Assembly (NCBI GenBank): GCA_033439255.1 | Contig: CM065883.1 | Coordinates: 806,001 to 870,000 of the forward strand | Reading direction: 5' to 3' | Origin: Hericium rajendrae | Lineage: Eukaryota; Basidiomycota; Agaricomycetes; Russulales; Hericiaceae | Length of the DNA: 64,000 nucleotides | In this document: piece after piece, positions 23,962-37,056 of the stretch | How positions within the stretch are numbered: the stretch's first letter is position 1 | Layout of the letters: each line of letters opens with the position of its first letter | Program-made: the position numbers and the translations under genes | The notes under the pieces: model-generated | The model's input: only the letters and a program-made list of their open reading frames with translations | What the model was told of the DNA's origin: nothing | Database searches by the model: none

Positions 23962-25704
23962 CTATGCCTCCTCGCTTTCATCCAGCTCCTTAACATCCTT
24001 AAGCTTGTGCTCAACCTCTTGGCTAGGAGGCACGATCGAAGTCACTTGCTGCTTCGCTGGCGTCGACGCAGGTTCTGGCGGGTATTCACCACCGCCAGCC
24101 GGTGGTGAAACGTCATCTTCCACGGGAACGCGCTCCACAGGAACACTCTTTCCACCAGTGAGGCGTTGGATATCCGCCTCCGCCTTGGCGACTTGCTCCG
24201 CCGTGACCCGGGCCTGGTTCGCCTCGAACCATGCCTTCTTCTTTTTCAAGTCTTCAACAACACGTGGGATGTCTGCTGATGACGTCGGCGGAGGTATTGA
24301 GAGCGAGAGGAGGGCGGAAAGCGTAGGAAGAGGGACGTTCAGCTGGTCTTTGGTGGCGGGCGCGTTGGCCTTCTTCCCTTTGCCCTTGCCCTTTCCACCC
24401 ACGAAGTACGACTCATCATCCTCGCCCTTCTTCTTGCGGACAACCATGCCCTCGGCCGGCGCAGAGTCGACTTTTCTGAGCTCCAAATTGGGCTCCTCCA
24501 CCAGCCCGACCCTCGCCACGGAAGAGGAAGTCGACGACGCTGCGCCCGACTTCCCCGAGAAGTAGTCGATGAGAGTCTGACAGTCCTCGATTTGGAGCTG
24601 GAATGCAGGCTGCTCGGCTTCCTCGCGCAAGCGTTCCGCGAGTTCCTTTTTCTTCTGCGCCTCCTCGGCGGCACGCTGTGCACGAGCCCTCTCTGCGCGT
24701 CTGGCCTTGTCCTCATTGACCTTCTCCCAGTAGCGGTCGTTGGCCTCCCGGTACTGTTGGCTGGAGTCGCGCTTCTGGTTGTAAAGAGTATCGAGCTGGG
24801 TCTGAAGAGCGTTACGTTCGTCGAACAGTTTGTTACGGCTCGAATAGAGCTCGTCGCCCTCTTTCTTCAACTCCTCCATCTCGGCCTTGAGCGTATCGAA
24901 CCGCTCAGACACGGCTTTTAGTTCAGGGTCATCCAGCTGCTTCCGTAGTTCGTCCATCGTCGCGCGGTCCGCCTCGATAGAGTCAATGTCGGCCTGGAAA
25001 CCCTCTACGGTCTTCCGGATACGTTTAGACTGGCTGATTTCCTGCAGAGCTCTCTTCTCATCTGCGAGTTTTAGATTTCCAGACTCTATTTGCTTGTCGA
25101 GGTTTCTGTTCAAGGATATTAGATGAGGGCACAACACGTTTTGCCATGAAACGTACTTGATGTGAGCATCGACGTCCTCGACAGTCCGGAACGGCGTCTT
25201 GCCTCGGGCAGTCTGGAGGTCTTTGGTCTGCGGTCCAACTAATTGAGAAAGGACAGGGAAGATCAGCACCGCGCCATACCTTTTTCTGTACCCCGTCTTG
25301 GAGAGCTTTCAGCTGGTCCAAGATTTTGCCTCGTGAGTTCTTGCTGTTAGACTGCTGGCCACGAATCTCGTCCATCTCTGCTCTCAGAGCATTGCGACGC
25401 TCATTACCCGTGCCAGATTTTGTTACGAGAGAGATCTTCTCTCTGACAGCAGACTTGACGGAGAAGCACCATGAGTACGGGTTTCTCAGATTGGGAACGT
25501 AGGACGCACCAGCTTGACCTGCAACGCGTCAATGTCTGTCTTGACTTTAGCCTGCTCTGCATCATACGCCGCTTTATCTGGCTTCCCGGCACCAGTAGTG
25601 GCCTTCACCGTGACGTCGGAGAGTGCACCGTTGCCGTTGGTGGAGGGAGTTTCCCCCTTCTTCGCGCGAGCACCGGAATCAGCCTTCACCTTAGGAGCAG
25701 ACAT
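23962..25704 (-). CDS. BFR1: BFR1-like nuclear segregation / mRNP protein
   Basis: A cytosolic coiled-coil protein associated with polysomes and translation at the ER in yeast. It begins MSAPKVKADSGARAKKGE. Coiled-coil segments include KVKTDIDALQVKL, AEMDEIRGQQSNSKNSRGKI and DQLKALQDGVQKKVKDL. The hallmark FRTVEDVDAHIKNLDKQIES is present, followed by KLADEKRALQEISQSKRIRK and KLFDERNALQTQLDTLYNQK. The C-terminal half has ADEALL-like acidic and Lys-rich runs, FQLQIEDCQTLIDYFSG, and a low-complexity tail ending LKDVKELDESEEA. Short introns lie near 25110-25160, 25240-25280 and 25395-25510. The length of about 510 residues fits the family. It may also be called nuclear segregation protein Bfr1 in databases. 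Confidence 0.9.
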
Positions 25705-26004
25705 GGAGTTGATGCCAGAAGAGATAGAGCGAAATGTAGAGAAGCAGATTTTGAACCAAGAGTGCAGACGTGGACGACGTGGTATGACCTGCACTTCGGC
25801 TCGTGAGAAATACATACGACACTCAATGCCGGCCCGGCCGTTGCACCGTCGGCTAGTACTTGCAGAGATGCACCGTCGTACCAGAAAATTCGGTATGCAC
25901 GAGGAACGTTATTTGGATGAGAGGAAGTCCAACAAGCCCATGTACAGATTACGGCACGAATAGATAGGGACAAAAAGCACAACGAATATATACATGACGG
26001 CGAT
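25705..26004. other. Short intergenic region
   Basis: The stretch between the BFR1 start and the NHP2 stop on the same strand. It should contain the BFR1 promoter and the NHP2 3' end. Nothing else is recognised. Confidence 0.5.
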
Positions 26005-26756
26005 CTAGAAGACAACCTTCTGGTCCAGCTTCTCCACCTCGCGGTAGCATTCTTCATAAAGTTCCCGATAATCATCCTCCTTCGCGTCCGCCTCGCCTTC
26101 CTTCCGCTTAGAGCTTCGTTTTGAATTTGGGCAGACCATGACGCAACTCGTTGGTCGTTTTGTCGCACTCGCGTGGCCGAGTTCCTCTTTTGAGGATACG
26201 AATACATATGGGATCTGAGCTTCTTCGCTCATAACCGGTAAATGCGAGATGATATCGATGGGCGTGATGTCTGCAGCGAGAATGAGAAGCCTACGACACG
26301 ACAAGGGTCAGCATTCAGTGGAAAGACGCCGAAGTCCCAAGAGACGCACCCTTTTTCGCCCTTCCGGATACCTTTCGCGACCTCCTTCACGCCCCTCTTG
26401 ACCTGACGCGCCTTGGACGCTGTGATAGCAGAGAAATGAGCTACTGCGGGCTTGGACAAAGGTAAACGGGGACGTACCCTTCTTGATGGTCTTGTGAAGT
26501 TTCTTCAGCAGCTTCTTCTGGGCCAGTGGATGCGCTATAGGCGAAAGATCCTCAAGTGGGATGACAATCTCCTCCTTCTCCTTCTTATGGGCCTTTGCCG
26601 TCGACTTTCCAGTTATCAGCAACACATACATCGTAGAGACAGACTGAGACTCACTGCGTCGCCCATCTCAACATCCTCTACCTCCACAGCGACCGCCTCG
26701 ACTACGACTTCCTCAATCGCTACCTTCTTTTTCTTCTCGGACTTGTCCTTGGCCAT
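26005..26756 (-). CDS. NHP2: H/ACA snoRNP protein NHP2 (eL8 family)
   Basis: Core protein of box H/ACA RNPs, which guide pseudouridylation of rRNA in the nucleolus. The acidic/basic N-terminus (MAKDKSEKKKKVAIEEVVVE) is fungal-specific. The eL8/L7Ae fold follows: IVIPLEDLSPIAHPLAQKKL, LKKLHKTIKKASKARQVKRG, VKEVAKGIRKGEKGLLILAA, DITPIDIISHLPVMSEEAQI, PYVFVSSKEELGHASATKRP, TSCVMV. The Gly-Lys-rich RNA-contact region (RQVKRGVKEVAKGIRKGEKG) is intact. A short C-terminal extension ends EKLDQKVVF. Two or three introns of 50 to 60 nt interrupt it. The N-terminal extension is longer than in yeast NHP2. A strong call. Confidence 0.93.
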
Positions 26757-27092
26757 TTGAGCGACCTTTTCAATGTACAGCAAGAGAAAAATGGATGACT
26801 TCTCGAGTCGGGAGTAAGAACAGAGGCAATTCTGGTATAGTATTTCGAGACGCGAGTAAAAACCGTTCTGTGACATTCTGTCACAACCAGTCAGACCGGG
26901 CCGCCCTCTGCCGCTTCCCAAGAGCAAGATCGAAGGATTCAAAGGAACTCTCGCCCACATCATTCGTATGGACATCCCAGCTCTTTCAACGACATGGAAT
27001 CGCTTTCAAACCCGTTGTATGAGTCTCGCTGGATCAGAAAATGATATTTGGGATCTAAATAAGAGCGGTATAGTTGGTCTAGGACTATCGAT
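26757..27092. other. Intergenic spacer between NHP2 and the JmjC gene
   Basis: A spacer of 336 bases holding the NHP2 promoter and the 3' end of the JmjC gene. No other gene or repeat is seen. Confidence 0.5.
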
Positions 27093-28624
<1,532 letters not shown>

Positions 28625-28740
28625 GTAACGCGTCGCGTCGCGTCGAACGAACCGGCGCTCATGCGCTTCGACACACTCCAGATCCCTGGCAGGTCTATCC
28701 TTCTTCACGACGTCGCCACTTGCACACTACTCTTCGCTAT
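28625..28740. promoter_or_regulatory. Compact divergent promoter between JMJD7-like and ELG1-like genes
   Basis: Only about 116 bases separate the two proposed start codons, so the genes must share promoter elements or have overlapping leaders. The phrase acgcgtcgcgtcgcgtcg near 28629 is a CG-rich short repeat that could be a binding element. Confidence 0.4.
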
Positions 28741-31700
28741 GACGGATGGAAAGAAACGGGCAGTGCGGAAGACGAAGTCAAAAACGGTGCGTCCTGGCTC
28801 TGCCAGCTTTGCGTCATATCACCCATCCACCGTTATGTCCGTTAGGATAATTCTGGTCAGAGGACTCTTCTGCACCATTTCTCTCGCAAACGGACTGCCG
28901 GAGATGACCAGCAATTGAACGGGCCAAACTCATCGCCTGCAGCTGTGACAGATGAACTCCCAGCTCTCAGCCAGAGCCAGCTCCAAGACTCTAGGACGGA
29001 TCCCGCGAGCAGTGATCACGAACAACCCCCGTCTTCGGCATCTAGTGTTATTACTATTGCGTCAAATGGTAGTAACAAGTCTGCGCCAACGTCTTCTCCA
29101 AATGCGAGAGCAGGTGCGCGTCATCCGTACAGTTACCGTCTACCCCGTTGAGCATTCCTTTCACGTCCCTCAGAAGCGCCTCCGAAAAAGTTGTTTCCTC
29201 TCTTTGAAAGAGCACCTGCCTATAAGAAGCCTCTTTCATCTCTTCGCCCGTCGGTTGGAAACCTTGACAGTGAGATAATTGACATCACAGATGATGATGA
29301 GGCACCCGAACATGCTCTCATGAGCAAATCACAACCGTCACGCCCTACGCGCATATTTGGCGACTCCAATGCTCCTTCTTCTTCCGCCCCTGCATCCTCC
29401 TCTCGGCGAACGCTTCTGATTTCCACCGAAGGAACAAAGCATGAACCCATCGTCATCGACGCCTCACCTGTTCGCGGACCGATCCGTATCTTCCCTCCGC
29501 CCAGGCCCAACCGTCAGCCATCGCCCGCGAAGAAGCGCAACCCGAATGGCAGCAAAGGTGGCATGCAGGCCCCATTTCCTGACGAGCAGATGCAACATGC
29601 GCGGGGTCCTCAGACCGCCTTCACGAGCGGCAGCAGCAATCTCGGCGTTCGAAAGGAGAAACGACTAATTACAGATACGGCGAACTCATACGCATCCTTC
29701 CCTTGGGAAAAGCTGCTCCCGAAGTCCACGTACTCCACAAATCAATCGGACGATGACCTTCGTCCCCATCTCCCTCACAAGCGACCGCACCCGCGCCCGA
29801 GTCAGAATTTGACGCGCATCGGCGGTTATACCCAGCAATCTCTCGCTTCTTCGATACCGATACTTCTCCGCATCAGGGTTTGGCGCACAGACACAAACTG
29901 TCGATGCATCACAGCAACACTGGAATGACAAGTGGCGACCGCGGCGTGCCGAGCAGGTCCTGGGTAACGAGCGCCGCGCGTGCTATCTGCGAGACTGGCT
30001 GAGTGCGTTAAGGTTACACTTTGATGCTCCCGCCGCGGGGCCTGCACGGTCCCAGCCCAGCAGCCAGACCAGCGGGAGGGGCAAGCAAACGGCGCGGCAC
30101 AAGCGCAAGGCGCCCAAGCGGCCGCAGATTCTGCGCGAGGTGAAGCGCAGCCAGAAGCGGCGGCGCGACGACGAGCTGGGCTGGATCGTGGACGACGATG
30201 ATCTCAGCGACGAGCAGCCCGATTTCGAGTATGGCAGCGATGATGATGACTTCTTGCTCACGCCCCAAGACGCCGCGGGCCCGCATCGGGACGGCGAGGA
30301 GTCCCCTGTCCCTCTAGAGCCGTTCACATTTGGCGACAAGATTCACAACACCATACTTCTCACCGGACCGCCGGGCAGTGGGAAGACCGCGTCTATCTAC
30401 GCTTGCGCGGAGGAAGCTCGGTTGGGAGGTTTTCGAGGTTTACGCTGGTATCGGAAAGCGCGGCGGGGCGAATCTGGATACTTTGATCGGCGATGTGGGC
30501 AAGAACCACCTAGTACAGAGGCCGCGCCTTCGTGCGGAAGGGAAGAGGGCTGCGGATGCCGAGCCAGTCTCACAGTTATCGACGCAGGGCGTCTTCCAAA
30601 GGTTTTGGGACGCCGGGAAAAAGGATGTGGACATTCAACGGCTGCGTCGGAAGGGCACACGAGATGGCCCGCTCGAAGTCGATGAAGATAGCAATGGCCG
30701 CATTCCTGAGGCGCATTCGCAGGCGCCAATGGAATCAGGCGATCCATCTGCGTTGGGCTCACAGGCTGTCATTCATACCAGAGCCATTGAGACCGACGAC
30801 GACCTCGATCTCAACACGACATTCCGGCAGTCTATCGTTCTTTTCGAGGAGGTCGACGTTCTCTTCAAGGAAGATGCGGGTTTCTGGCATGCTGTGGTGA
30901 AGTTTATCAAGGACTGCAAAAGACCGGTAGTCATGACATGCAATGGTAATTGTCTCCCAGTTTCTATGCCTTCTCTAATCAACTGACCACGATGCAGATG
31001 TCACGTTGGTGCCAACGGAGGACTTGCCACTACAAGATATATTGACATTCAAACACCTCCGCGGCCGATTGCATCTTCCTTCTTGCAGGGTTTGTGCCTG
31101 GCAGAAGGCCGTCGGGTTGACCGCCAGCACTTGGAACACGTTCTCACAGCAGCCGAGTGCAGAACGATCCCTCATGACCGCGTAGGGCCTGCCGAGCCTT
31201 CTACATCCCATGTGGACTTGCGACAGTGCATCAATCAATGCCAGTTCGGGCAGACTGCGATTCGCGGGGTCACAGTGACGCAGGCTACGAAGCGAGGGAC
31301 AATCCTCTGGACAATTTATTCGCCGTATCGGTTCTAGGGCTGGAACAGGACGGCGGTTCAAGGGAAGAACAGCTACGCCATCTGGATCAGCGGGAGCGGA
31401 ACGCAGACTCCGTGTCGCAGCTGGATGCGTTCTGCGTCTTGTGGGACGCGTGGGTGTTGGAAGCTTCGGGGAGCCACGCTGACGATCAAAATGGGTATAA
31501 TGCCATCGGATGTGTTACGCGGGACAACGTGGTCGCCACGCCGGACTACTATAGACAAGACAAGGAGATGATGCAAACGATGATCGACATCGGAGGCGGG
31601 GCAGGCGGGTCGGAGGAATGTGCAAGGCACGAGGGAGGATCATATGAGAGCCAGATGGAGTATGCCCTCGATGGGAATGTGCCACGCCATGCATTTATCC

Positions 31701-31900
31701 TTCATCGGACGACTGTATTCTTGGAGTATGAGCCGTGGATTAGGTATATAGTGCGCGAGCAGATGCGGGAGAGGGGGGCCGAGGAGGAGCGGGGAAAGAA
31801 GGGACGGCAGACACGAAACAGCAAGCGACGAGGCGATGAGTGGGTAAAGATGAGCGAGGGTCAGGAAGGAGTGCTTGTGCGGACAGGACTTGTGGTGTAG
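28741..31900 (+). CDS. ELG1: ELG1/ATAD5-like PCNA unloader (RFC-like AAA+ ATPase)
   Basis: Large subunit of the alternative clamp loader that removes PCNA from replicated DNA. The proposed N-terminus is [16 protein letters not shown], followed by a long disordered region containing [13 protein letters not shown] and [14 protein letters not shown], both resembling SUMO-interacting motifs. The AAA+ part starts with [20 protein letters not shown]. Walker A is [20 protein letters not shown], then [20 protein letters not shown]. The Walker B-like [20 protein letters not shown] matches the FEEVD form of ATAD5. Sensor 1 is [11 protein letters not shown] later helix reads [20 protein letters not shown] and then [14 protein letters not shown]. 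The C-terminus is family-specific ([20 protein letters not shown]). Introns are short. The start exon is inferred from the GT after its Lys-rich segment. Confidence 0.88.
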
Positions 31901-32119
31901 CTACTGGGAACGGGCGCGGAGGTGTGTTGGCGCGATTTCCTGAAGCGCGATGTAAGCACGTGGCCGAGGACGATGTTTGTTCAGGTTGGGCATGCTGTGA
32001 ATGGCTGCAGCTGGCAAGCGTGAGCGTGAGCGTGCGCGAGCGGAGAGGCTGGCTTGGGCGTGTCGTCGATACTTCAATGTCTCAATCTCCATCCTACTCC
32101 TCCAATCTGACATCATAAA
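31901..32119. other. Short intergenic region
   Basis: The stretch between ELG1 and the bHLH gene on the same strand. A purine-rich half precedes a pyrimidine-rich half (tctcaatctccatcctactc) that is likely the bHLH 5' leader. Confidence 0.5.
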
Positions 32120-34217
32120 ATGGTCGACAACGGCCGCACCACGCCCCTTTCGCCTTTTGCTCACAACAACCAGCATCCGTTTCCAGACAATCCGTCCAAG
32201 GTACAGTCCCCGACCAGCAACTCCTCCGTCCCGCCTCTTGCTCCACTCGAATATCTCCAGAGTCAGCGCAGAGGCTCCATCACAGATCCCTCCTTGCATG
32301 CAGCCAGTCCCCACTCCAGATCCAGATCCAGCAATCCTCCCGCTGGGCCTGCATTCTCGCCTCCAGACGCCCTTCCATCCCATACGCGACGCTCCATTAA
32401 AACCTGCTCATCCTGAGTCTGCCTCTGCGTCCCCTTACGTACTTGGTGAAGCCCCGTCCCAGTCTACTGACTCCTCCTGCAAACCCCCTTCTTCCCCTTC
32501 GCCCCCGCCGACCCGCAGCCGGTCTGCGAACCATCCCTCGCGCGCACGCTCCCCAGACGCTCCCCCTGCCTCCTCTTCCCCTTCTGTAACCAACGCCGCG
32601 CAAGGTATTTCGCCCCTACTCCTGTCCTTTCTGGCGAACGCGAACAGACGCATCCCGTCAGACTCTGAAGCCAAGTCTTCAGCAGATCAGATGAACATGG
32701 ACCTAAGCACGTCGCTCCCTCTCAGGCGCCCACCCACGCGTCCTCTTCACAAGATCCTTCACGTAGTATGTATCTCTGTCGTTCTCTGTGAATGAAGCCA
32801 TCCTGATCATTCCGCAGGCAATGCTGCTTCGTCTACCACTCAACTACCGCATGGATCGAATTCATCATCCTTACCTCATGGCACGAAACGCAAGTTTTCG
32901 CATGACAGAGGCATGGCAGCTCCCTCCAGCGAGGACGTTGATCCACAACTCATTGGTCCGGGCGTTCCAAGCACTGTCTTCGACGTGGAGGGCCCTGCAC
33001 CCAAACGACGGAGTTCTGCCGTGAACACCCAGCATCTGGCGCACATAGACGCCTTCGATCGTCGACACTCTCTAGATGCCAGAATGGCGCATGACACCCC
33101 TCCGTGGTGGGTGGGCGACCGGCGGGAGTCGTTGCTCTCGAATTACTCCTCCGCAGCATTCTCCGCAGATTCACCGCATGCTCGGACGCCTGGTGCAACG
33201 CCAACTGTCGCATGGCAGACACAGCCGCCAGAGCAGCAACCCTCGCCTAGTCAAAGCGAGGCAGAGGCGTCTGGTTCCAACCGACCAGCGGACCCTCCAT
33301 CCGCTAGTTCGTTAGCTATGATGCCCTCTATGACTTTCAACACCGACCGCCGCATGTCGGTGCCCACCAACCTTACCTCCACTACCTCGGCGAATTCGAC
33401 TACCGCGCGTGCGGCACGATCAAAGTCCCGACCTCCCTCACGAGGCGCGGCTCGATCACGCGGTGGCGAGACGCCCGCTACGGATGCCAACGCAGAGGAG
33501 GGAAACGCTGAGGCGGCAGATTCTGGTGCCGGGTCATCGTCCAGTCATGGGAAGGAGCTAGGGTCAACGCCTTATTCTCGCTCGCCCGAACTGCGAGTGT
33601 CGCATAAACTTGCGGAGCGGAAACGGAGAAAGGAGATGAAAGACCTCTTCGACGAGCTACGAGATCAGCTGCCCGCCGACCGGGGCATGAAGGCGAGTAA
33701 GTGGGAGATCCTCAGCAAAGGTGGGTTCCACAACATCTATGTGTATATACGAGCCGATCGACCTGTGTTTGGCATTGCAGCTATCGACTTCATAGCGCAA
33801 TTAAAGCACGGTCACCAGGAAATGAGTCGAGAAATCGACGTGTTGCGGCACGAGCTCGACGGCATCCGGCAGGGGATGTCCTTCGGCCCCGGCGGGCCCC
33901 ATCCAGTAATTTATCCATCAGGTCCAGCATTAGTACCAGGCCATTATCCGCCCCAGGCGGCCATGCTATTCCCCCTCATCAACCCCCTTCACATCAACCC
34001 GCCTCCATCTCGCGGCCAGGCTCCGCACAGAATGTATTTCCCCAGGGGCAGCCGCCCCTCCGCCGCAGAACGGCACTGCGACCGTCGCGCCATCGGCTAC
34101 GACGACGAGCAAGACGGACTCAGCCGCTGCGTAGCACTGTTTTTTATAAGGAGCTTTGTGTTGTTATCTCGGCGGATGTCTGTACATAGCGGACTACGGT
34201 TTCATTTGGATCATTAG
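32120..34217 (+). CDS. bHLH transcription factor
   Basis: The long disordered, Ser/Pro-rich N-terminus begins MVDNGRTTPLSPFAHNNQHP. Exon joining near 32200-32290 can be explained by an intron of about 85 nt that leads into IPPCMQPVPTPDPDPAILPL. The DNA-binding domain is RVSHKLAERKRRKEMKDLFD followed by ELRDQLPADRGMKASKWEIL, with the basic-region His-x3-Glu-Arg-x-Arg pattern seen as HKLAERKRR, which predicts E-box (CACGTG) binding. An intron with gtgggt and gcag borders splits SK from AIDFIAQLKHGHQEMSREID (helix 2 and a short leucine-type extension). The C-terminal end is uncertain: the given frame runs to 34217, but another frame ending at TAG near 34135 (NGTATVAPSATTTSKTDSAA) looks more natural. 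Target genes are unknown. Confidence 0.85.
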
Positions 34218-34460
34218 TATTGCTCTCACGTTGGAGCGGTTGTTATCTGCATAGATTCTGAGCAGCTGTTGCACGATGGTGTACGGCAGACAGCATTGGG
34301 ACAAGATTCGGAATTGAATACCCATTCAAATTCATTGCACCCGACAGGTTGTACAGAAGTGATAGCGGATCAGACAAGTATCAAACGGTGGGACAAAAGC
34401 AAATGCGTATGTATTGCTGAGAGGTTAAAAGCATAATGATATAGGAAGGACTGAAGTGCT
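34218..34460. other. Convergent 3' intergenic spacer
   Basis: Between the 3' ends of the bHLH and TFIIF alpha genes. No gene or RNA is seen. Confidence 0.5.
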
Positions 34461-36703
34461 CTACTTCGTGTCCATGGGAGAAGGCGTCGGCTCCTTGCTG
34501 CCCCCGCCGCGGTACTGCCCGCGGAGCACCAGCACCCCATTCTTCAGCTGTGCGACCTCCTTGATCAAGCCGTGAACTTTGCCTTCTTCTCCTCGTTCCG
34601 CAGGTAGGGCGTGAAGTACAGGATGCAGTCGCGCGTCTTGGCGTTTGGCGTGTTGCGCAGCCAGCTGATGACCATGTGGTCCTCGAGCTCGATGGGCTGC
34701 CCGTCGGGGCCCACCGCCGGCGCCGCAGCCTTGCGCTTCTTCGCCTTGGGCGGGCCGCCGTTGGTGGACGCCGTCGGGGACGGGGCAGTGGGCAGTGCGT
34801 CAAGGTCGTCGGTGGCCTTGCGCTTGTTGCCTGCCTTGGGCGCGACGCCGTTGGGGATGACTGCGGATGGGGGTTTGGCGGCCGAAGGCGGGCTTATTGC
34901 CCTGCCGGATGGGCCGTCTTGCTGTGCCAGAGGACTGGTAGCACGGCTTCCGTTGACACCCATAGCTTTAGGCTTCGGGGCCTTCGGGCTAGTGGCGCGC
35001 TTCGCGACGACGGAGTGGCCTCCGTGGTTCGGAACAGGGGATGTAGCGCGAGAGCTAGGAAGTGATGCTCCTTCTGGGCGAGGAGGCGCAGCGGGCTGCG
35101 AAGGCTGTGAAGGTGATGCAGCGCGAGATGCCTGCGACGGCGTCAGGTGTGATTGGACAGCGGGCTCGTTTGATACAATTTCCTCTTCCTCCTCCTCTTC
35201 CTCCTGAGAGAGTAATGAGCATGGGGAGTCAAAGATCAGGTCAAATATGCCTACCGAACTCGCGTAAGGATTTTCTTCTTCATCTTCCTCGTACGCTTCG
35301 TTCTTTTCCAGCTTGGACATCAACTTCTTGATGGCTTTGCCCGCTCCCGTGAGCTGGGACCCTCCTCTTCCACATCTTCGTCGACATGCGAATCCCGTTG
35401 CTTGTTTGCGCTCATGTACTCGCGTTGGAGACGTTCCTATATACCATGAATAAGTTCGCAAATTCCAGACATAGAGAAAGAGAGTACGCACCTCCATCTC
35501 TTTGGTAGCTTCGTCTTCCTCATCCTCCTGCACCATCCTATCCTCGTCATCGGCAAAGTCCTCCTGATACGGAACCTCGTCAAAGTCTGCTTCGGCGCCA
35601 TACTCTCGCTTCCTCCGCCGCGGACCCTCGCCCTCATCCTCGTCGCCAAATAAGCTGTCTGAACCATTGACCACAGTTCGCAACCTGCGTCCGCCGGGAC
35701 CTAAGCTCGCTTGCGAAGAAGGGCCGCCGCCCAAAACAGGTTCGCCACCTGACTCAGCCTTGAATAGGGCTGATGTTGCAGCAGAAGGACCTTGGCCGTT
35801 GCGCTTGTGCAATAGCCATCGCTCTGGGTCCTTGTTCTTCTGTCTCATCGCCATCTTTGGAAGGAAGAGAGTTGGATTGGAGCTCCAGGATAAGGAATGA
35901 CAAAGGACTTACCAGAGACTCAGCTTCCTCCAGATCCGGAATATGATAATTGGGACGTTTGTGAAACTTGTACCAGCGATGCGCTGGGACGAACTTGAAT
36001 GTGTTGTTGGATGCTGGCATGAAGAATGCGTGCGTTTCCGCCTTCGCCACCTCCTCCATCTTTCCCTGCCAAATCTCCCCACCCGTCGCATCCTCCATAA
36101 CCCATGGGTATCGCTCCTCCTTCCGCAGCTGCCTCGTAGCCTCTGGAATCTTGAACACTTGTCTCGTCTTCTTCTGAAACTTCTTCTTCGCGGCAGGACC
36201 TTTCTTCTGGCTCCCACTCCCCTGGCGTGCTATCGCGAGGGTGTATCGGCTTCCCCTCAGCATCGACCATGACCATCCTGCCGTCCATGCCAATCACAGG
36301 TTTCCCGTCGGGGCCAAGCATAGGGCCAACGGCCTTGGCCTGGAGATCCTCGTCTGTGGCGGTGGTCTCGGGACGCCTTGAGCTCCTTTCTATTCAACTT
36401 CACGGGAGCTTGCCATCGAAGGATGTCGACCGGCTTTCGCGAGTCGAGCTTCATAACGTCGTATTTCCATCCATTAAGAGCAGACGACACCAAGTTGAAC
36501 TCGGTGTATGGCCCTTCAGGCAGGACGGGTGCGGCATCCTCTTTCTCTGCTTCTGGTTTAGGCAGCCGCGGCCTGCCTACGGGGCGTCGTCTGGGCGATA
36601 CAGAGCCAGATGACGATGTCTCCCTCGACTCGACGGTGCCCAGTTGTTTCTTCTTCGCCTTTGGGTGGAAGAGGATAGCAGATCCAGGAGGTGCGGGGGC
36701 CAT
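34461..36703 (-). CDS. TFG1: TFIIF subunit alpha (RAP74/TFG1)
   Basis: General RNA polymerase II initiation factor. The N-terminus is MAPAPPGSAILFHPKAKKKQ, then PEGPYTEFNLVSSALNGWKY and VDILRWQAPVKLNRKELK. The dimerisation fold continues with MLGPDGKPVIGMDGRMVMVD, FKIPEATRQLRKEERYPWVM, EDATGGEIWQGKMEEVAKAE, THAFFMPASNNTFKFVPAHR and WYKFHKRPNYHIPDLEEAES. The middle is acidic and low complexity, with a Glu run (EEEEEEEEIVS) and repeated RATSP motifs. The C-terminal winged helix has VISWLRNTPNAKTRDCILYF and ends TPSPMDTK. The frame breaks at 36374-36379, between NRKELK and PETTATDEDLQAK: removing one base from the minus-strand AAGGCG restores it, and no intron fits. This is likely an assembly error. 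Confidence 0.9.
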
Positions 36704-37056
36704 GACAGGATGACCAATCGCTACGTAGGAGGGTGAGGGGGTGTTAGTGCTCAGAAAACGGTTCGAGAACACAACGGTCTATTGAAAGGCTTTATCGGTG
36801 ATGGAAGTGGGAGAGAAAGGTCAAAGCTGAGACTGAAGACGTCGAGTCCTTGTTTAAGATGCTATTGTCTCCAATGGTGGCGGTCCCGACACGCCACAGC
36901 GCGTCTTGACTCTCTTATTAAGCGCCGCTTCAATTTCCCAGCACGTGATCATCTCCCCACGACGCGTCTCCAGTCGCCGCGTCGTCGCTGCGTTTCGTTG
37001 TCTCCCTCTCACCCGTGTTTTTTGGTCTGCACCCTTCGTCTCACTGCTTGCTTTCT
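36704..37056. promoter_or_regulatory. Shared divergent promoter of TFG1 and the long coiled-coil gene
   Basis: A gap of about 350 bases. A palindromic cacgtg, a typical bHLH E-box, lies within cagcacgtgatc near 36943. The part next to 37057 is pyrimidine-rich. I assign no TATA box. Confidence 0.45.

Noticed and set aside
24005-24565. Plus-strand open frame of 186 residues
   Set aside because: It is the antisense of BFR1, whose coiled coil is clearly the coding sequence.
30140-30685. An open frame entering the ELG1 Walker A region but leaving it in another frame
   Set aside because: It is explained by a short intron after the ACAEE segment; the joined sequence [17 protein letters not shown] is the conserved continuation, so there is no frame break here.
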